Shown: positions 17,295 through 26,196, counted from the first letter of the stretch. The stretch is DNA of 57,676 nt from Pseudoalteromonas lipolytica (GCF_900116435.1 NZ_FPAZ01000020.1:29941-87616), one strand, 5' to 3'. Program-made: numbers and translations. The notes: generated from the sequence alone by a model not told the origin.

Positions 17295-18974
17295 TTAATT
17301 AGACGAATTAAGGGTATCAAATACCATCGCTTTACCACGACCAGATTCTTCAGATGCGGCATCGAGCTTGCCATCTTTATTGATGATCACATGCATATCA
17401 CCAAAGTGACGCTCATCAAGTTTGTAGCCCATTTTTTCAAGCGCTTTAATAACCTTTGGCTCAAGCCCTTTATGGTGTCTTATCACGTTTTTAGGCCACA
17501 GTTGATGATGAAATCGCGGGCTATTTACGACTTGCTCAGCAGACATATTAAACTCTACCGCATTTAAGATTGATTCATACACTGAACTAATAATGGTGGT
17601 GCCGCCCGGTGAACCGGTTACCATTTTCACTTTATTGTCTTGTAATAAAATGGTGGGTGTCATTGAGCTTAACATCCGTTTGTGTGGTTGAATTTCGTTG
17701 GCCTCACCGCCTAATGCACCGAAAACATTCATAACACCTGGTTTAGCACTAAAGTCATCCATTTCATCATTAAGAATAAAGCCTGCTCCAGAAACAACCA
17801 CACCGCTGCCAAAGCTTAAGTTGATTGTTGTTGTGTTTGCGACCGCATTACCCCACTGATCAATAATTGAAAAATGTGTTGTTTGCTCACTTTCATGTAA
17901 ACCTGGTTTGATGTTTTCAGTTGTCGAAATTACATCATTACGAATACCCGTTGCACGTTTAGCGAGATAATCATCCGCGAGTAAGGCTGTTTTTGGTACA
18001 TCGTAAAAATCAGGATCGCCTAAATACTCTGCTCTATCAGCAAAGACTCGTTTGCCGACTTCTGCAAGAATGTGCACATAGCGGGTCGAGTTATGCTCTA
18101 AAGGGCCTGTTGGTTTAGCAAGATCATACATTTTTAGCCATTGTAAAATAGCAATGCCCCCTGAACTGGGTGGCGGTGAAGTAAGCACTTCAAAACCACG
18201 CCAATGACCTTTAATAGGCATACGCGATTTGGCCTGATAGTCTTTAAGGTCTTGCTCTGAAATGATACCGCCATGCTGTTTCATAAACGTGGCAATTATT
18301 TTAGCTGTCTCGCCTTCATAAAAACCCGCCTTGCCATTATCACGAATGCGCTTAAGCGTTGCCGCAAGCTCTGGTTGCTTAAAGGTTTTATTAGCTTTAG
18401 CATCAGAAAAATAATCAGCAAAGTTAACTTTTATCGACTTTTTCTGCATTCGCGAAATATATTTTTGGATACTTGAAGCAAGTTTCGGGTGCACAATAAA
18501 ACCGTCTTCTGCCAACTTTACCGCAGGATCTACGAGGGTTTTCCACTCTAAGCTGCCATGCTTTTGGTGTGCTAGCCACATTCCGGCAACACTGCCCGGC
18601 ACACCACTTGCGTGAATACCATACACTGACATGTTGTCTATCACATTCCCTTTTTCATCGAGATACATATCGCGATGAGCTGCTGCGGGGGCAGTTTCAC
18701 GGTAATCTATAAAGTCACCTTTGCCGTCTTTTTGAATCAGCATAAAACCGCCGCCCCCAATATTACCGGCCTCAGGTAACGTGACAGCCAACACAAATTG
18801 GGCTGCTATGGCTGCATCAATGGCATTCCCGCCTTGCTCTAAAATTGCCCGTGCAGTATCGCTACTGTAACTGTCTGGCATCGCCACAGCCGCTTGTTTG
18901 GCTAATAATGGCGGATGAAAAAATAATACAACGAGAAGCGAGACACTGACCGTGTATTTTATTAAAGTTCGCAT
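17295..18974 (-). CDS. ggt: Gamma-glutamyltransferase
   Basis: Periplasmic or exported enzyme that cleaves glutathione and other gamma-glutamyl compounds, releasing Cys-Gly from glutathione. An N-terminal hydrophobic signal is followed by the large-subunit start MPDSYSSDTARAILEQGGN. The autocleavage nucleophile is the Thr of the QTTHFSIID segment, and the GSPGGTTIIS oxyanion loop is intact. I start at MRTLIKY (18974). An upstream in-frame ATG at 19004 would add ten residues before the signal. It lies two genes from the EamA exporter whose leader ends Cys-Cys-Gly. Confidence 0.94.
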   Translation of the reverse strand: MRTLIKYTVSVSLLVVLFFHPPLLAKQAAVAMPDSYSSDTARAILEQGGNAIDAAIAAQFVLAVTLPEAGNIGGGGFMLIQKDGKGDFIDYRETAPAAAHRDMYLDEKGNVIDNMSVYGIHASGVPGSVAGMWLAHQKHGSLEWKTLVDPAVKLAEDGFIVHPKLASSIQKYISRMQKKSIKVNFADYFSDAKANKTFKQPELAATLKRIRDNGKAGFYEGETAKIIATFMKQHGGIISEQDLKDYQAKSRMPIKGHWRGFEVLTSPPPSSGGIAILQWLKMYDLAKPTGPLEHNSTRYVHILAEVGKRVFADRAEYLGDPDFYDVPKTALLADDYLAKRATGIRNDVISTTENIKPGLHESEQTTHFSIIDQWGNAVANTTTINLSFGSGVVVSGAGFILNDEMDDFSAKPGVMNVFGALGGEANEIQPHKRMLSSMTPTILLQDNKVKMVTGSPGGTTIISSVYESILNAVEFNMSAEQVVNSPRFHHQLWPKNVIRHHKGLEPKVIKALEKMGYKLDERHFGDMHVIINKDGKLDAASEESGRGKAMVFDTLNSSN

Positions 18975-19031
18975 ACTAATTCCTTTTGACGTTTTTATAC
19001 TCATTTATACATGCCAAACTACTAAGGTCAA

Positions 19032-19592
19032 TTAGTTACGCTTAAGTGAGGTTAATTCTGTTTTCGGACATGAATAAAGCACCGCTGGTAATTCTCCGTG
19101 TTCATCTTGGTGCAGGTATTCTTTTATAAATTTTAGCCCTAGCTTTTTCATTACACTAATCGATGCAAGGTTATCTTTTAGGGCTGTTGCTGAGAGTGTT
19201 TTAACTTCGGGGTGTTGACTAACCGCCAATGCAACACTCAAAGCAGCTTCAGATGCATAACCCTGCCCCCAACTAACACGTTTAAAACGCGAACCAATTT
19301 CAAGGTCGCTATAATCTGGCTTATCAAAAAATCCCATTGGCCTCACTAACACCCAGCCAATAAACATGTTGTTGTCGGTAACGCTTACCTGCCAAAGCCC
19401 CCAGCCCTTTTGTTCATTGCGAAAAGCATTTAAACGGGGGATAAAAGTGTTTTTAATTGTTTGCATTGTTGATACTTTACCACGGGTTAAATATTTCATT
19501 ACCTGAGGATCGTTATCAAGCTCGTATAATAATTCTGCATCATTTTCGTCCATTAAACGAAAACTTAGCCGTGTTGTTCTAGCTATATTCAT
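19032..19592 (-). CDS. GNAT family N-acetyltransferase (RimJ/RimL type)
   Basis: 186 residues. The start TTRLSFRLMDENDAELLYEL is the usual opening of Acetyltransf_3 proteins. The acetyl-CoA pyrophosphate loop region is RVSWGQGYASEAALSV (about 109-124), followed by NLASISVMKKLGLKF. Substrate unknown. It lies downstream of nothing obvious and is divergent from the small lipoprotein at 19643. Confidence 0.87.
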   Translation of the reverse strand: MNIARTTRLSFRLMDENDAELLYELDNDPQVMKYLTRGKVSTMQTIKNTFIPRLNAFRNEQKGWGLWQVSVTDNNMFIGWVLVRPMGFFDKPDYSDLEIGSRFKRVSWGQGYASEAALSVALAVSQHPEVKTLSATALKDNLASISVMKKLGLKFIKEYLHQDEHGELPAVLYSCPKTELTSLKRN

Positions 19593-19642
19593 TTTTAAAT
19601 GCTTATACTGCTTATGGTGTTAATTAACCATTAGAGAAAAAT

Positions 19643-20008
19643 ATGAAAAAATTAGCAAGTTTAGTTTTACTAGGATGTATTGCCCTAACGGGGTGTGAAG
19701 ATGCTGATGAAGCAAAAAAAGACGCAGCCGAAGCGAAAGAAGAAGTTAAGCAAGCTGTCAATGATGCATGGAAAGATGTAAAAGAGGCAACCAGTGAGTT
19801 TAACGATGACTCATTACAAGCACTGCTAGCAGAAAGCAAAGAAATGGGTTTAAGCATGTATGACGACGGTAAAGAAATTGCCATAGATGCATGGATCGAG
19901 AGTAAAGAAGCCGCTGGTGAACTTTCTGAAAAAACCAAGCAAAAAGCAAAAGAGTTGGCTGAAGAATTAAAAGCAGCCCGCGAAAAGCTTGAACAAGAAA
20001 AGAATTAA
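19643..20008 (+). CDS. Small highly charged helical lipoprotein
   Basis: 121 residues. The signal ends in the lipobox LTGC (Cys at residue 18). The mature part is almost wholly helical, rich in Ala, Lys and Glu with 3-4 spaced hydrophobic residues, like YtxH/LEA-type or Lpp-like coiled coils. No known function can be assigned. A good ribosome binding site (tagagaaaa region) is only moderate. A bidirectional terminator separates it from the TonB-dependent receptor gene. Confidence 0.8.
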   Translation: MKKLASLVLLGCIALTGCEDADEAKKDAAEAKEEVKQAVNDAWKDVKEATSEFNDDSLQALLAESKEMGLSMYDDGKEIAIDAWIESKEAAGELSEKTKQKAKELAEELKAAREKLEQEKN

Positions 20009-20020
20009 ACTGTAAAAAAT

Positions 20021-20048
20021 AAAAGGGTAAGCCATGCTTACCCTTTTT
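20021..20048. terminator. Bidirectional terminator
   Basis: AAAGGGTAAGC...GCTTACCCTTTTT, with A and T runs on both sides, between the convergent lipoprotein and TonB-dependent receptor genes. Confidence 0.87.
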
Positions 20049-20062
20049 CATTCACCTTGCGA

Positions 20063-22285
20063 TTAAAGCTCAAATTCTTTTTTGAACTTTAAGCCAAATT
20101 CACTGCGGTCATTACTGCGCATAACACCAACAAAACCTGACTGCTGTAAACGACCAACATCGTAAACTTCATTCAATACGTTTTCACCGTATAGCGTCAC
20201 TTCAAAGTCGCCATTAGGGTTTAAATAAGAAATGTTAAACCCAACAAGTTCACGCGATTCAATATGTTCACTTTGGTTGTAAACTGATTGGCCTTGCATG
20301 TCACTGCGGTACGAATAGTTTGCGTTAATCGCCACCGTACCACCGTTGCTTAAGTCAACAAAGTACGATGGGGCAAGCATAACAGTCCAGCGCGGAGTTA
20401 ATGCAGGTGAGTCACCTTTACCAATGCCTTGCACTCCTTCGTCAACCTCGGTGATCTCTGAATCTAAGTAGCCAATCGCACTACGCAGTGTAAAGTCATC
20501 CGTAAATGCTATCGTTGTTTCAAGCTCGATACCTTGTGCTTTTGACTCGCCAGCATTTTCAACAATCGTTACAAAACCACCCCCGGCTGTTGGATCAGAG
20601 AATGGCAGTGCTAAATCGGTATAATCTGTGACAAAAACAGCAAGCATCATAGAAATATCTTCATGCACTTGACCTTTAAGGCCTAGCTCATAGTTAATCG
20701 CTTTTGTTTCATCAAATGAGACAAATTGATCAGGACCACCAAATGGACGTGGCGGAAAGCCACCTGTTTGATAGCCTTTTTGAATTTGCCCATACAGGTT
20801 CATGTTATTGCTGAGCTGGTAAGACGCGTTTACGTCCCATGTTACCGCATCAAAGTCAGCACTTACGTATTTACGCGTTGCAAAGCTTGGAAATTGTGCA
20901 TCGGCTTCTTTTTTGTCTTTTGAATAACGAAGACCACCGCCTACTGTTAAGTCGTCACTTAAATCGTAACTTGCGTTGATATACGCTGCGTATGAATTTG
21001 TTTCTTGGTTAATATCAAAATAACCATAATTACCAAATGAAGCCGTTGTACCATCATTCAATAATCCGTCTGGCGTGTTGAATGGGCTAAATACAAAAGG
21101 CCCTGAGCTTGTAAATCCATCTTCATTAAAGAAATACAAACCAGACACAAAATCCATATTATCGTAGCTACCGTTTAACTGGATTTCGAAAGAATACTGA
21201 TCGGCCCCCCCCTCTTCTGGGAATTCAGATAAATTAAGTGCCACGGCATCATCATCAAGGCCGCCTTCATATTCTGAGCTGCGGTAACTGGTGATAAATT
21301 TAGTCGTGTAAGTATTATTAATGTCCCAATGAGCTGATAATGATGTCCCCCAGCCTGAGTAAGCCGTTGATTCGATTCCTGCGACAGTCGTTGCTAAATC
21401 ATCTGGATTACTTGGTAGCATGTCTTCAGTTAAAAGTGGAAAATCACCATTAAATGGATCATTAGCGTCCAACGGTGCCGTTAACTCGATTGTGTAAGGT
21501 GATTGACCTGATTCATTGTCGACGCCATCAACAGAGAAAACAAAAAATAAGTCGCTGTTAGCTTGCCATTTCAACGCCATACGACCACTTAGCTCTTGCT
21601 CTTCACCAATTTCGTTTGCTGGATTAACAAGGTTAATTGCCTCACCGACTCCATCACGTTGTTTGTACGACACACTGGCCGACATGCTGACAGTGTCTGT
21701 AAGGCTGTTATTAAAATAAACATCACCCGCTAAACGATTGCGACTTCCAACTTTAGCCGTTGTGGTTACAATCCCTTCGTCACCAGGTTGTTTAGTAATA
21801 ATGTTAACTGCACCACCAAGTGTATTACGGCCATATAAAGTACCTTGTGGGCCTCGCAACACCTCAACACGCTCTACATTCGGGAGTGATAAGTTTGAGC
21901 CCATTTGACGCCCAAGGTAGACACCATCTAAGTATACGCCTACGCCAGGATCTGTGGTGATCACGTGATCTTGTAAACCAATACCGCGAATAAACACAGA
22001 GGCATGCGCTGCATTACCCACACCATAACGGGTAATATTTAAATTAGGCACGTATTTACCAATATCTTCTAAGTTGCTCATATTGGCTTTATCAATCAGG
22101 TTTTCACCGATTGAAGTAACCGCTGTTGGCGACTCAAAAATACTTTCTGTGCGTTTGCGAGCTGTGACTTCTATTTTTTCGAATGCATCTTGTTTCGCGG
22201 TGGTTTTTTCTTGCTCAGCGAAAGCTGATGAAGATAAGGCAGCTACAACAGCCACACTTAATTGTGAGAAATGACGTAATTTCAA
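20063..22285 (-). CDS. TonB-dependent outer-membrane receptor
   Basis: 740 residues. Signal peptide (cleavage after SSSAFA), a TonB-box-like region with IEVTARKRTESIFESPTAVT, a plug domain with VFIRGIGLQD and RVEVLRGPQGTLYGRNTLGGAVNI, and a 22-strand barrel. It imports an unidentified ligand (siderophore, sugar or other large nutrient). The start is TTG at 22285 with TTTGGAG 7 bp upstream. The C-terminus ends in Leu rather than the usual aromatic residue. The leader contains a terminator-like hairpin (22339-22367), so it may be regulated by attenuation. Confidence 0.93.
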   Translation of the reverse strand: MKLRHFSQLSVAVVAALSSSAFAEQEKTTAKQDAFEKIEVTARKRTESIFESPTAVTSIGENLIDKANMSNLEDIGKYVPNLNITRYGVGNAAHASVFIRGIGLQDHVITTDPGVGVYLDGVYLGRQMGSNLSLPNVERVEVLRGPQGTLYGRNTLGGAVNIITKQPGDEGIVTTTAKVGSRNRLAGDVYFNNSLTDTVSMSASVSYKQRDGVGEAINLVNPANEIGEEQELSGRMALKWQANSDLFFVFSVDGVDNESGQSPYTIELTAPLDANDPFNGDFPLLTEDMLPSNPDDLATTVAGIESTAYSGWGTSLSAHWDINNTYTTKFITSYRSSEYEGGLDDDAVALNLSEFPEEGGADQYSFEIQLNGSYDNMDFVSGLYFFNEDGFTSSGPFVFSPFNTPDGLLNDGTTASFGNYGYFDINQETNSYAAYINASYDLSDDLTVGGGLRYSKDKKEADAQFPSFATRKYVSADFDAVTWDVNASYQLSNNMNLYGQIQKGYQTGGFPPRPFGGPDQFVSFDETKAINYELGLKGQVHEDISMMLAVFVTDYTDLALPFSDPTAGGGFVTIVENAGESKAQGIELETTIAFTDDFTLRSAIGYLDSEITEVDEGVQGIGKGDSPALTPRWTVMLAPSYFVDLSNGGTVAINANYSYRSDMQGQSVYNQSEHIESRELVGFNISYLNPNGDFEVTLYGENVLNEVYDVGRLQQSGFVGVMRSNDRSEFGLKFKKEFEL

Positions 22286-22338
22286 TTAAAACTCCAAAGG
22301 ATACCGTGTGTGTATTTTTACCTGTAAATCGCAGGCAT

Positions 22339-22367
22339 AAAAAAAGACGCTTAGGTATAAGCATCTT
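22339..22367 (-). terminator. Terminator-like hairpin within the 5' leader of the TonB-dependent receptor
   Basis: On the minus strand AAGATGCTTA-TACC-TAAGCGTCTT (10 bp with one G-T pair) is followed by seven T. It lies between the predicted -10 and the TTG start, so full transcription of the receptor needs read-through. Confidence 0.65.
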
Positions 22368-22381
22368 TCCTCTGGAGGGAC

Positions 22382-22387
22382 ATTATA
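22382..22387 (-). promoter_or_regulatory. -10 element of the TonB-dependent receptor promoter
   Basis: A perfect TATAAT on the minus strand. No good -35 lies 17 bp upstream, but TTGACA directly abuts it. Predicted start is near 22375, only a few bases before the hairpin. Confidence 0.45.
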
Positions 22388-22399
22388 TGTCAATTTTGT

Positions 22400-22662
22400 G
22401 AAAATACGTATAATTATTTTATATTTTATTATTTTTTATAAACTAAATGCATAATATGTATGACAAATTGGATAACTTTTTCACACAAACCCAATTTTTA
22501 AAGAAAAATAATTGCAGAAATTCAAAGAGTAACCCACTTTCCGTCTAAATAATCACCACGCTATGCGCATTATCATAGTTCCTTTAGAAAATATTAAAGT
22601 GCACTGCTTTTGATTGAATAATAAACAAAAAATAGTCTATGCTGTTACTTGACCCTATTTTG
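22400..22662. other. AT-rich intergenic region between divergent genes
   Basis: About 260 bp with no ORF. It should hold the promoter for the VOC lipoprotein gene on the plus strand, but no clear element was found. Confidence 0.35.
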
Positions 22663-22675
22663 CAAGGAGCATACT

Positions 22676-23521
22676 TTGAAATTACTATCCCCATTACGCG
22701 CTGCGATTATTGTTGCTGTATCGACGGTGTCCCTCACGGGCTGCCAACTTACCTCCAATGAACTCCCCGCTATTAGTGACTCTGGTACAAAAAACACGGG
22801 CCATGTGGTGTGGCATGACTTGATTACGCCAAATTTAGCGGAGTCTAAAGCTTTTTATGGCAAGGTGTTCGGCTGGCAATTTGAACAGGTAAATGACAGC
22901 TACACTTTCGCCAAACTCGACGGTAAATTAATTGCAGGCATGGCACAGTTAGATAACACACAAAATGCAAGCCTCTGGTTAAGCCTTATCAGTAGCCAAG
23001 ATATAACTGATGCCACGAATAAAACACTTGCTGCAGGCGGTAAAGTATTAGTAAAAAGCACTGAAATCAAAGGGCGAGGCACAATTGCCGTATTAGAAGA
23101 CCCTCAAGGCGCTGTATTTTCATTAATTAATACTGTGAACGGCGACCCCACAGTGAGCACACATGACAATGGGTGGATTTGGCAAGAAGTATGGAGTGAT
23201 GACCCAATACAAAGCAAAGCTTTTTACCAACGCCTCGGCAATTACTCTTCTAAGGAAAAATCACTGCAACAGCTCAATTACAGCTACCTCGCTGTCGAGG
23301 ATAAACCTGCCATTGGCTTTGTTAAAAAGCCCGATGCTGAAATCGGTAACACATGGGTTAACTACATTAAAGTCGCCGATGTTGATGCAACATTACTTAA
23401 AGTAACGGCTGCAGGCGGGGTTATATTAATGGCACCAAATGAAACCGTTCGCAAAGGAAGTGTTGCTATTATTAGAGACCCAGCGGGTGCAGGTCTGGTC
23501 ATTCAAGAGGAAATAAAATGA
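22676..23521 (+). CDS. Lipoprotein with two VOC (glyoxalase/dioxygenase fold) domains
   Basis: I start at the TTG at 22676, with AAGGAG 6 bp upstream. This gives MKLLSPL..., a signal ending in the lipobox SLTGC. Two VOC modules follow: about residues 40-155 (HVVWHDLITPNLAESKAFYG) and 165-280 (WIWQEVWSDDPIQSKAFYQ). VOC proteins are usually cytosolic metal enzymes or antibiotic-binding proteins, so a lipid-anchored one is unusual. Catalytic activity is not evident because the metal-binding Glu/His pattern is incomplete. It overlaps the next gene by ATGA. Confidence 0.85.
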   Translation: MKLLSPLRAAIIVAVSTVSLTGCQLTSNELPAISDSGTKNTGHVVWHDLITPNLAESKAFYGKVFGWQFEQVNDSYTFAKLDGKLIAGMAQLDNTQNASLWLSLISSQDITDATNKTLAAGGKVLVKSTEIKGRGTIAVLEDPQGAVFSLINTVNGDPTVSTHDNGWIWQEVWSDDPIQSKAFYQRLGNYSSKEKSLQQLNYSYLAVEDKPAIGFVKKPDAEIGNTWVNYIKVADVDATLLKVTAAGGVILMAPNETVRKGSVAIIRDPAGAGLVIQEEIK

Positions 23522-23670
23522 AAAAGCGTTTAATTAAAGTCATCACAGTAGTCGCAGCAGCTATTCTATTAAATGCATGTTCACCTTATGCAAGCCTTAA
23601 TGTAAACGCCCCATTTAAAGTGGGCCCTGTTTATGTTAACCCAAGCATTGGTGTAGGTGGTTCGTTATAA
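23518..23670 (+). CDS. 50-residue small lipoprotein
   Basis: The ATG overlaps the TGA of the VOC lipoprotein gene (ATGA) and is preceded by GAGG, so translation is probably coupled. Signal MKKRLIKVITVVAAAILLNA ends at Cys21 (LLNAC). The mature part of about 30 residues is rich in Val, Pro, Gly and Asn (NAPFKVGPVYVNPSIGVGG). I do not recognise it. Its short length and overlap suggest an accessory partner of the VOC protein. A large hairpin follows at 23675-23706. Confidence 0.72.
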   Translation: MKKRLIKVITVVAAAILLNACSPYASLNVNAPFKVGPVYVNPSIGVGGSL

Positions 23671-23674
23671 AAAC

Positions 23675-23706
23675 GACCGTCATAGGGCTCATGCGCCCTG
23701 TGACGG
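23675..23706 (+). terminator. Hairpin after the small lipoprotein
   Basis: ACCGTCA-TAGGGC...GCCCTG-TGACGGT, a long stem with a weak T-rich tail (attgctttaag). Confidence 0.5.
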
Positions 23707-23740
23707 TATTGCTTTAAGTTATGTGTTTTTCGCCGTCTAA

Positions 23741-24694
23741 TTATTGTAAAGAGGTATTAATTTTGGCACGCTGAACTTGGGTTAATATGCCTTCGGCTTT
23801 CGCACCTAAATAGACATAAATAGCCAATGCGATTAACAAACCCACCACCGCAAACATCATCAATACCGCAGGCATCACATATTCTGTTTGACCCAAAGCG
23901 GCTTTAAACATCGTAAGTAACGCCTCTATTGACACTGCAATAAGAATGGTTGAGATAAAACGGGTAATAGTGCGACGTGTTGAACTGTGACTAAAGATAT
24001 CTTTGTGCATTAAAATCTCTTCTTCTAAAATCGTTTTTCCTAGGTCGAAAATAGCAAGGGCTAAGGTAACAAAGATAATAATAGTAAAGGGCTTTAGAGG
24101 ATCTGAATGTGCCTGCTCGCTCGTAACCAAAGAAAACATGCCCTCGAATACTTTAAATAATAAATAAAATACCAAGCAAAATAAGCAAGCGACAATAAGC
24201 CCATACCCTACTTTAAAGTAAGCCGTCATATTCGCTCGTTTCGTATCCCCCATGATGAACTCGATAAGTTCGGTGAGGCACACATCAATAACGACGTAAC
24301 ACGGAGCGCCTTCTTTGAATTGAACAGACTTTATAACCGAAATACATAAATGCCTCGTGGCCGTTGATACATAGGGTGAGGTGAAATGTGCCTCTGTCGA
24401 GTTTGATATCGCTGTAAAGTAGGGTCGAGCGCTTAAATCTTGCCCTGCCCCTCTATTAGCTAAGTCTTTCTTATACTGGGGTTTAAAGCACACATTATTA
24501 CCTAGCTGAATCCCCTGCTCATCTAAACAATACTGCAACTCTAAAAAGGGATACTGCTTAATGAGGGGTTGAACATCTTTTTTTTGAGCAAGCGCTGTAT
24601 GCACACTTGCCAGAATTGAAAGCAATAAATTTTGAATCAGCCCTTGGTATTCTTCATATCGTTCTATTGCGCTTAAATAACTCATTCTTGCCAT
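23741..24694 (-). CDS. Membrane protein with N-terminal PDC/Cache-like sensor region
   Basis: The first ~150 residues look like a PDC/Cache ligand-binding domain (QYCLDEQGIQLG and DLSARPYFTAI resemble Cache motifs). They are followed by four hydrophobic segments (about 180, 220, 260 and 285 onward). No kinase, GGDEF or MCP output domain follows. The start at 24694 (MARMSYLS) has AGAGGA 7 bp upstream. An in-frame start 75 bp earlier would add a poor N-terminus. Function unknown. A sensory or membrane-adaptor role is only inference. 317 aa from this start. Confidence 0.7.
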   Translation of the reverse strand: MARMSYLSAIERYEEYQGLIQNLLLSILASVHTALAQKKDVQPLIKQYPFLELQYCLDEQGIQLGNNVCFKPQYKKDLANRGAGQDLSARPYFTAISNSTEAHFTSPYVSTATRHLCISVIKSVQFKEGAPCYVVIDVCLTELIEFIMGDTKRANMTAYFKVGYGLIVACLFCLVFYLLFKVFEGMFSLVTSEQAHSDPLKPFTIIIFVTLALAIFDLGKTILEEEILMHKDIFSHSSTRRTITRFISTILIAVSIEALLTMFKAALGQTEYVMPAVLMMFAVVGLLIALAIYVYLGAKAEGILTQVQRAKINTSLQ

Positions 24695-24830
24695 AATGGC
24701 ATCCTCTGGTGAACACACACAAGATAACAAGCAAGGAGAGAACCAAGTTATATATATCTTACAAATCAATGAGGTAGAGTATTAACAGAGGGCGAACAGC
24801 ACCAAAAAAGTGCAAAAACATACCGAAACG

Positions 24831-24863
24831 AAAAAAGCCGTGACTTTTAGGTCACGGCTTTTT
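24831..24863 (-). terminator. Terminator after tRNA-Leu
   Basis: AAGCCGTGAC...GTCACGGCTT hairpin followed by TTTT on the minus strand, just past the tRNA 3' end. Confidence 0.88.
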
Positions 24864-24868
24864 AAATT

Positions 24869-24953
24869 TGGTGCGGATGGGGGGACTTGAACCCCCACGG
24901 CCGAAGCCACCACCCCCTCAAGATGGCGTGTCTACCAATTCCACCACATCCGC
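24869..24953 (-). tRNA. tRNA-Leu (anticodon GAG)
   Basis: 85 nt on the minus strand including an encoded CCA. Acceptor GCGGATG pairs with CATCCGC. The D arm is GGTGGAATTGGTAGACAC. The anticodon stem CCATC/GGTGG carries loop TTGAGGG, so the anticodon is GAG. A long variable arm (GTGGCTTCGGCC) and the T loop GGGGGTTCAAGTCCCCC are typical of leucine tRNA. It follows secG as in the E. coli secG-leuU order. Confidence 0.96.
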
Positions 24954-25028
24954 ATACAATTCTGTATGATGTTAAGCTGTTTGATTTACTGAGGAGATAA
25001 ATCGCTTAACAATAATTAGCAACGCTAA

Positions 25029-25376
25029 TTAATTTGGTACGTCAGAGCTTTTCTCTTCTGTCACTGGCACATCAGTTTGTGCTGGAGTAACAGTTTCAAC
25101 AGCTGGCGCAGCCTCTAGGTTTTCCCACTCGTCCGTCTTTTTAATTTGACCGGCAGTCAGGTTACCTAAAACAATACTTAACACGAAGAAAATCGTTGCA
25201 AGAATTGTTGTTGTTTTTGTCATGAAGTTGCCTGCACCTGATGAGCCAAACACTGTAGCAGACGCACCTGCTCCAAATGATGAACCCATATCAGCGCCTT
25301 TACCTTGCTGGATTAAAACCATACCAACAAGCGCTAAAGCAACAATTAAATAAACTACTAATAAAATTTCGTACAT
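25029..25376 (-). CDS. secG: Protein translocase subunit SecG
   Basis: Auxiliary subunit of the SecYEG channel. Two membrane helices flank the glycine-rich conserved loop GKGADMGSSFGAGASATVFG (about 24-43). The start at 25376 (MYEILLV) lies 2 nt past the tpiA stop codon, so translation may be coupled. It matches the SecG N-terminus better than the upstream in-frame start. The C-terminal tail is Pro/Val/Glu-rich. Confidence 0.94.
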   Translation of the reverse strand: MYEILLVVYLIVALALVGMVLIQQGKGADMGSSFGAGASATVFGSSGAGNFMTKTTTILATIFFVLSIVLGNLTAGQIKKTDEWENLEAAPAVETVTPAQTDVPVTEEKSSDVPN

Positions 25377-25377
25377 C

Positions 25378-26127
25378 TTATACGGTCCCTTTTGCACTTT
25401 CACAAATAGCAGTAAATGATTCTGCTTTTAGACTTGCGCCGCCTATTAGGCCGCCATCTATATCTGGTTGTGCAAATAATAATTCGCTATTTTTTTCATT
25501 CACGCTACCACCATATAAGATGGTTAGCTGTTCAGCTAAATCACTATCCGCAGAAGCAATTTTCTCACGGATAAATTTATGTACAGCTTGCGCTTGCTCA
25601 GGAGAAGCAGTCTTACCTGTGCCAATGGCCCAAACGGGCTCGTATGCTACCACAGAATTCTTCAGTGCTGCTACACCTAATTTGTTAATTACAGCATCAA
25701 TTTGTGCTGCAACCACTAATTCGGTTTCATTCGCTTCACGTTGTTCTTCGCTTTCGCCAACACATAAGATAGGTGTTAAACCAACGTGTTGAGCGCGAGC
25801 AAATTTATCCGCAACTACCGCATCAGATTCACCATAAATACTGCGACGCTCTGAATGCCCTACTAAGGTATACGTTGCGCCTAAGTCTTTAATCAGCTGA
25901 GCATCTACTTCACCCGTAAACGCACCCGCTTGGTTTTCTGAGACCGTTTGCGAACCGACAACAACATTTTGTTGTTGCAGCGAACTTATCAACGGGAATG
26001 GTGGAAACACCACAATATCAAGTTCATCAGACTGAACATTTTTGATAGCGTTTGCTAATTGTTCAACAAGTTCTAACGAACCGTTCATTTTCCAATTGCC
26101 TGCTACCATTGGCTTACGTGTTGCCAT
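25378..26127 (-). CDS. tpiA: Triosephosphate isomerase
   Basis: Interconverts dihydroxyacetone phosphate and glyceraldehyde 3-phosphate. Catalytic Lys in GNWKMNG, His in VGHSERR and Glu in AYEPVWAIGTG are present, and the phosphate loop GGSVNEKN is intact. Start at 26127 (MATRKP) with GGAG upstream. Two in-frame codons further up look less likely. Here tpiA sits between glmM and secG, an arrangement known from other marine gammaproteobacteria but not E. coli. Confidence 0.96.
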   Translation of the reverse strand: MATRKPMVAGNWKMNGSLELVEQLANAIKNVQSDELDIVVFPPFPLISSLQQQNVVVGSQTVSENQAGAFTGEVDAQLIKDLGATYTLVGHSERRSIYGESDAVVADKFARAQHVGLTPILCVGESEEQREANETELVVAAQIDAVINKLGVAALKNSVVAYEPVWAIGTGKTASPEQAQAVHKFIREKIASADSDLAEQLTILYGGSVNEKNSELLFAQPDIDGGLIGGASLKAESFTAICESAKGTV

Positions 26128-26196
26128 ATTTCCACTCCACATTAGAAAGCGTGCAAGATACTAACTCGACTTGCCCAAAGTTACAAGAGGTTATTG

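Noticed and set aside
22183..22401. Plus-strand ORF across the receptor start
   Set aside because: It lies antisense to the signal peptide and leader of the receptor and has no ribosome binding site.
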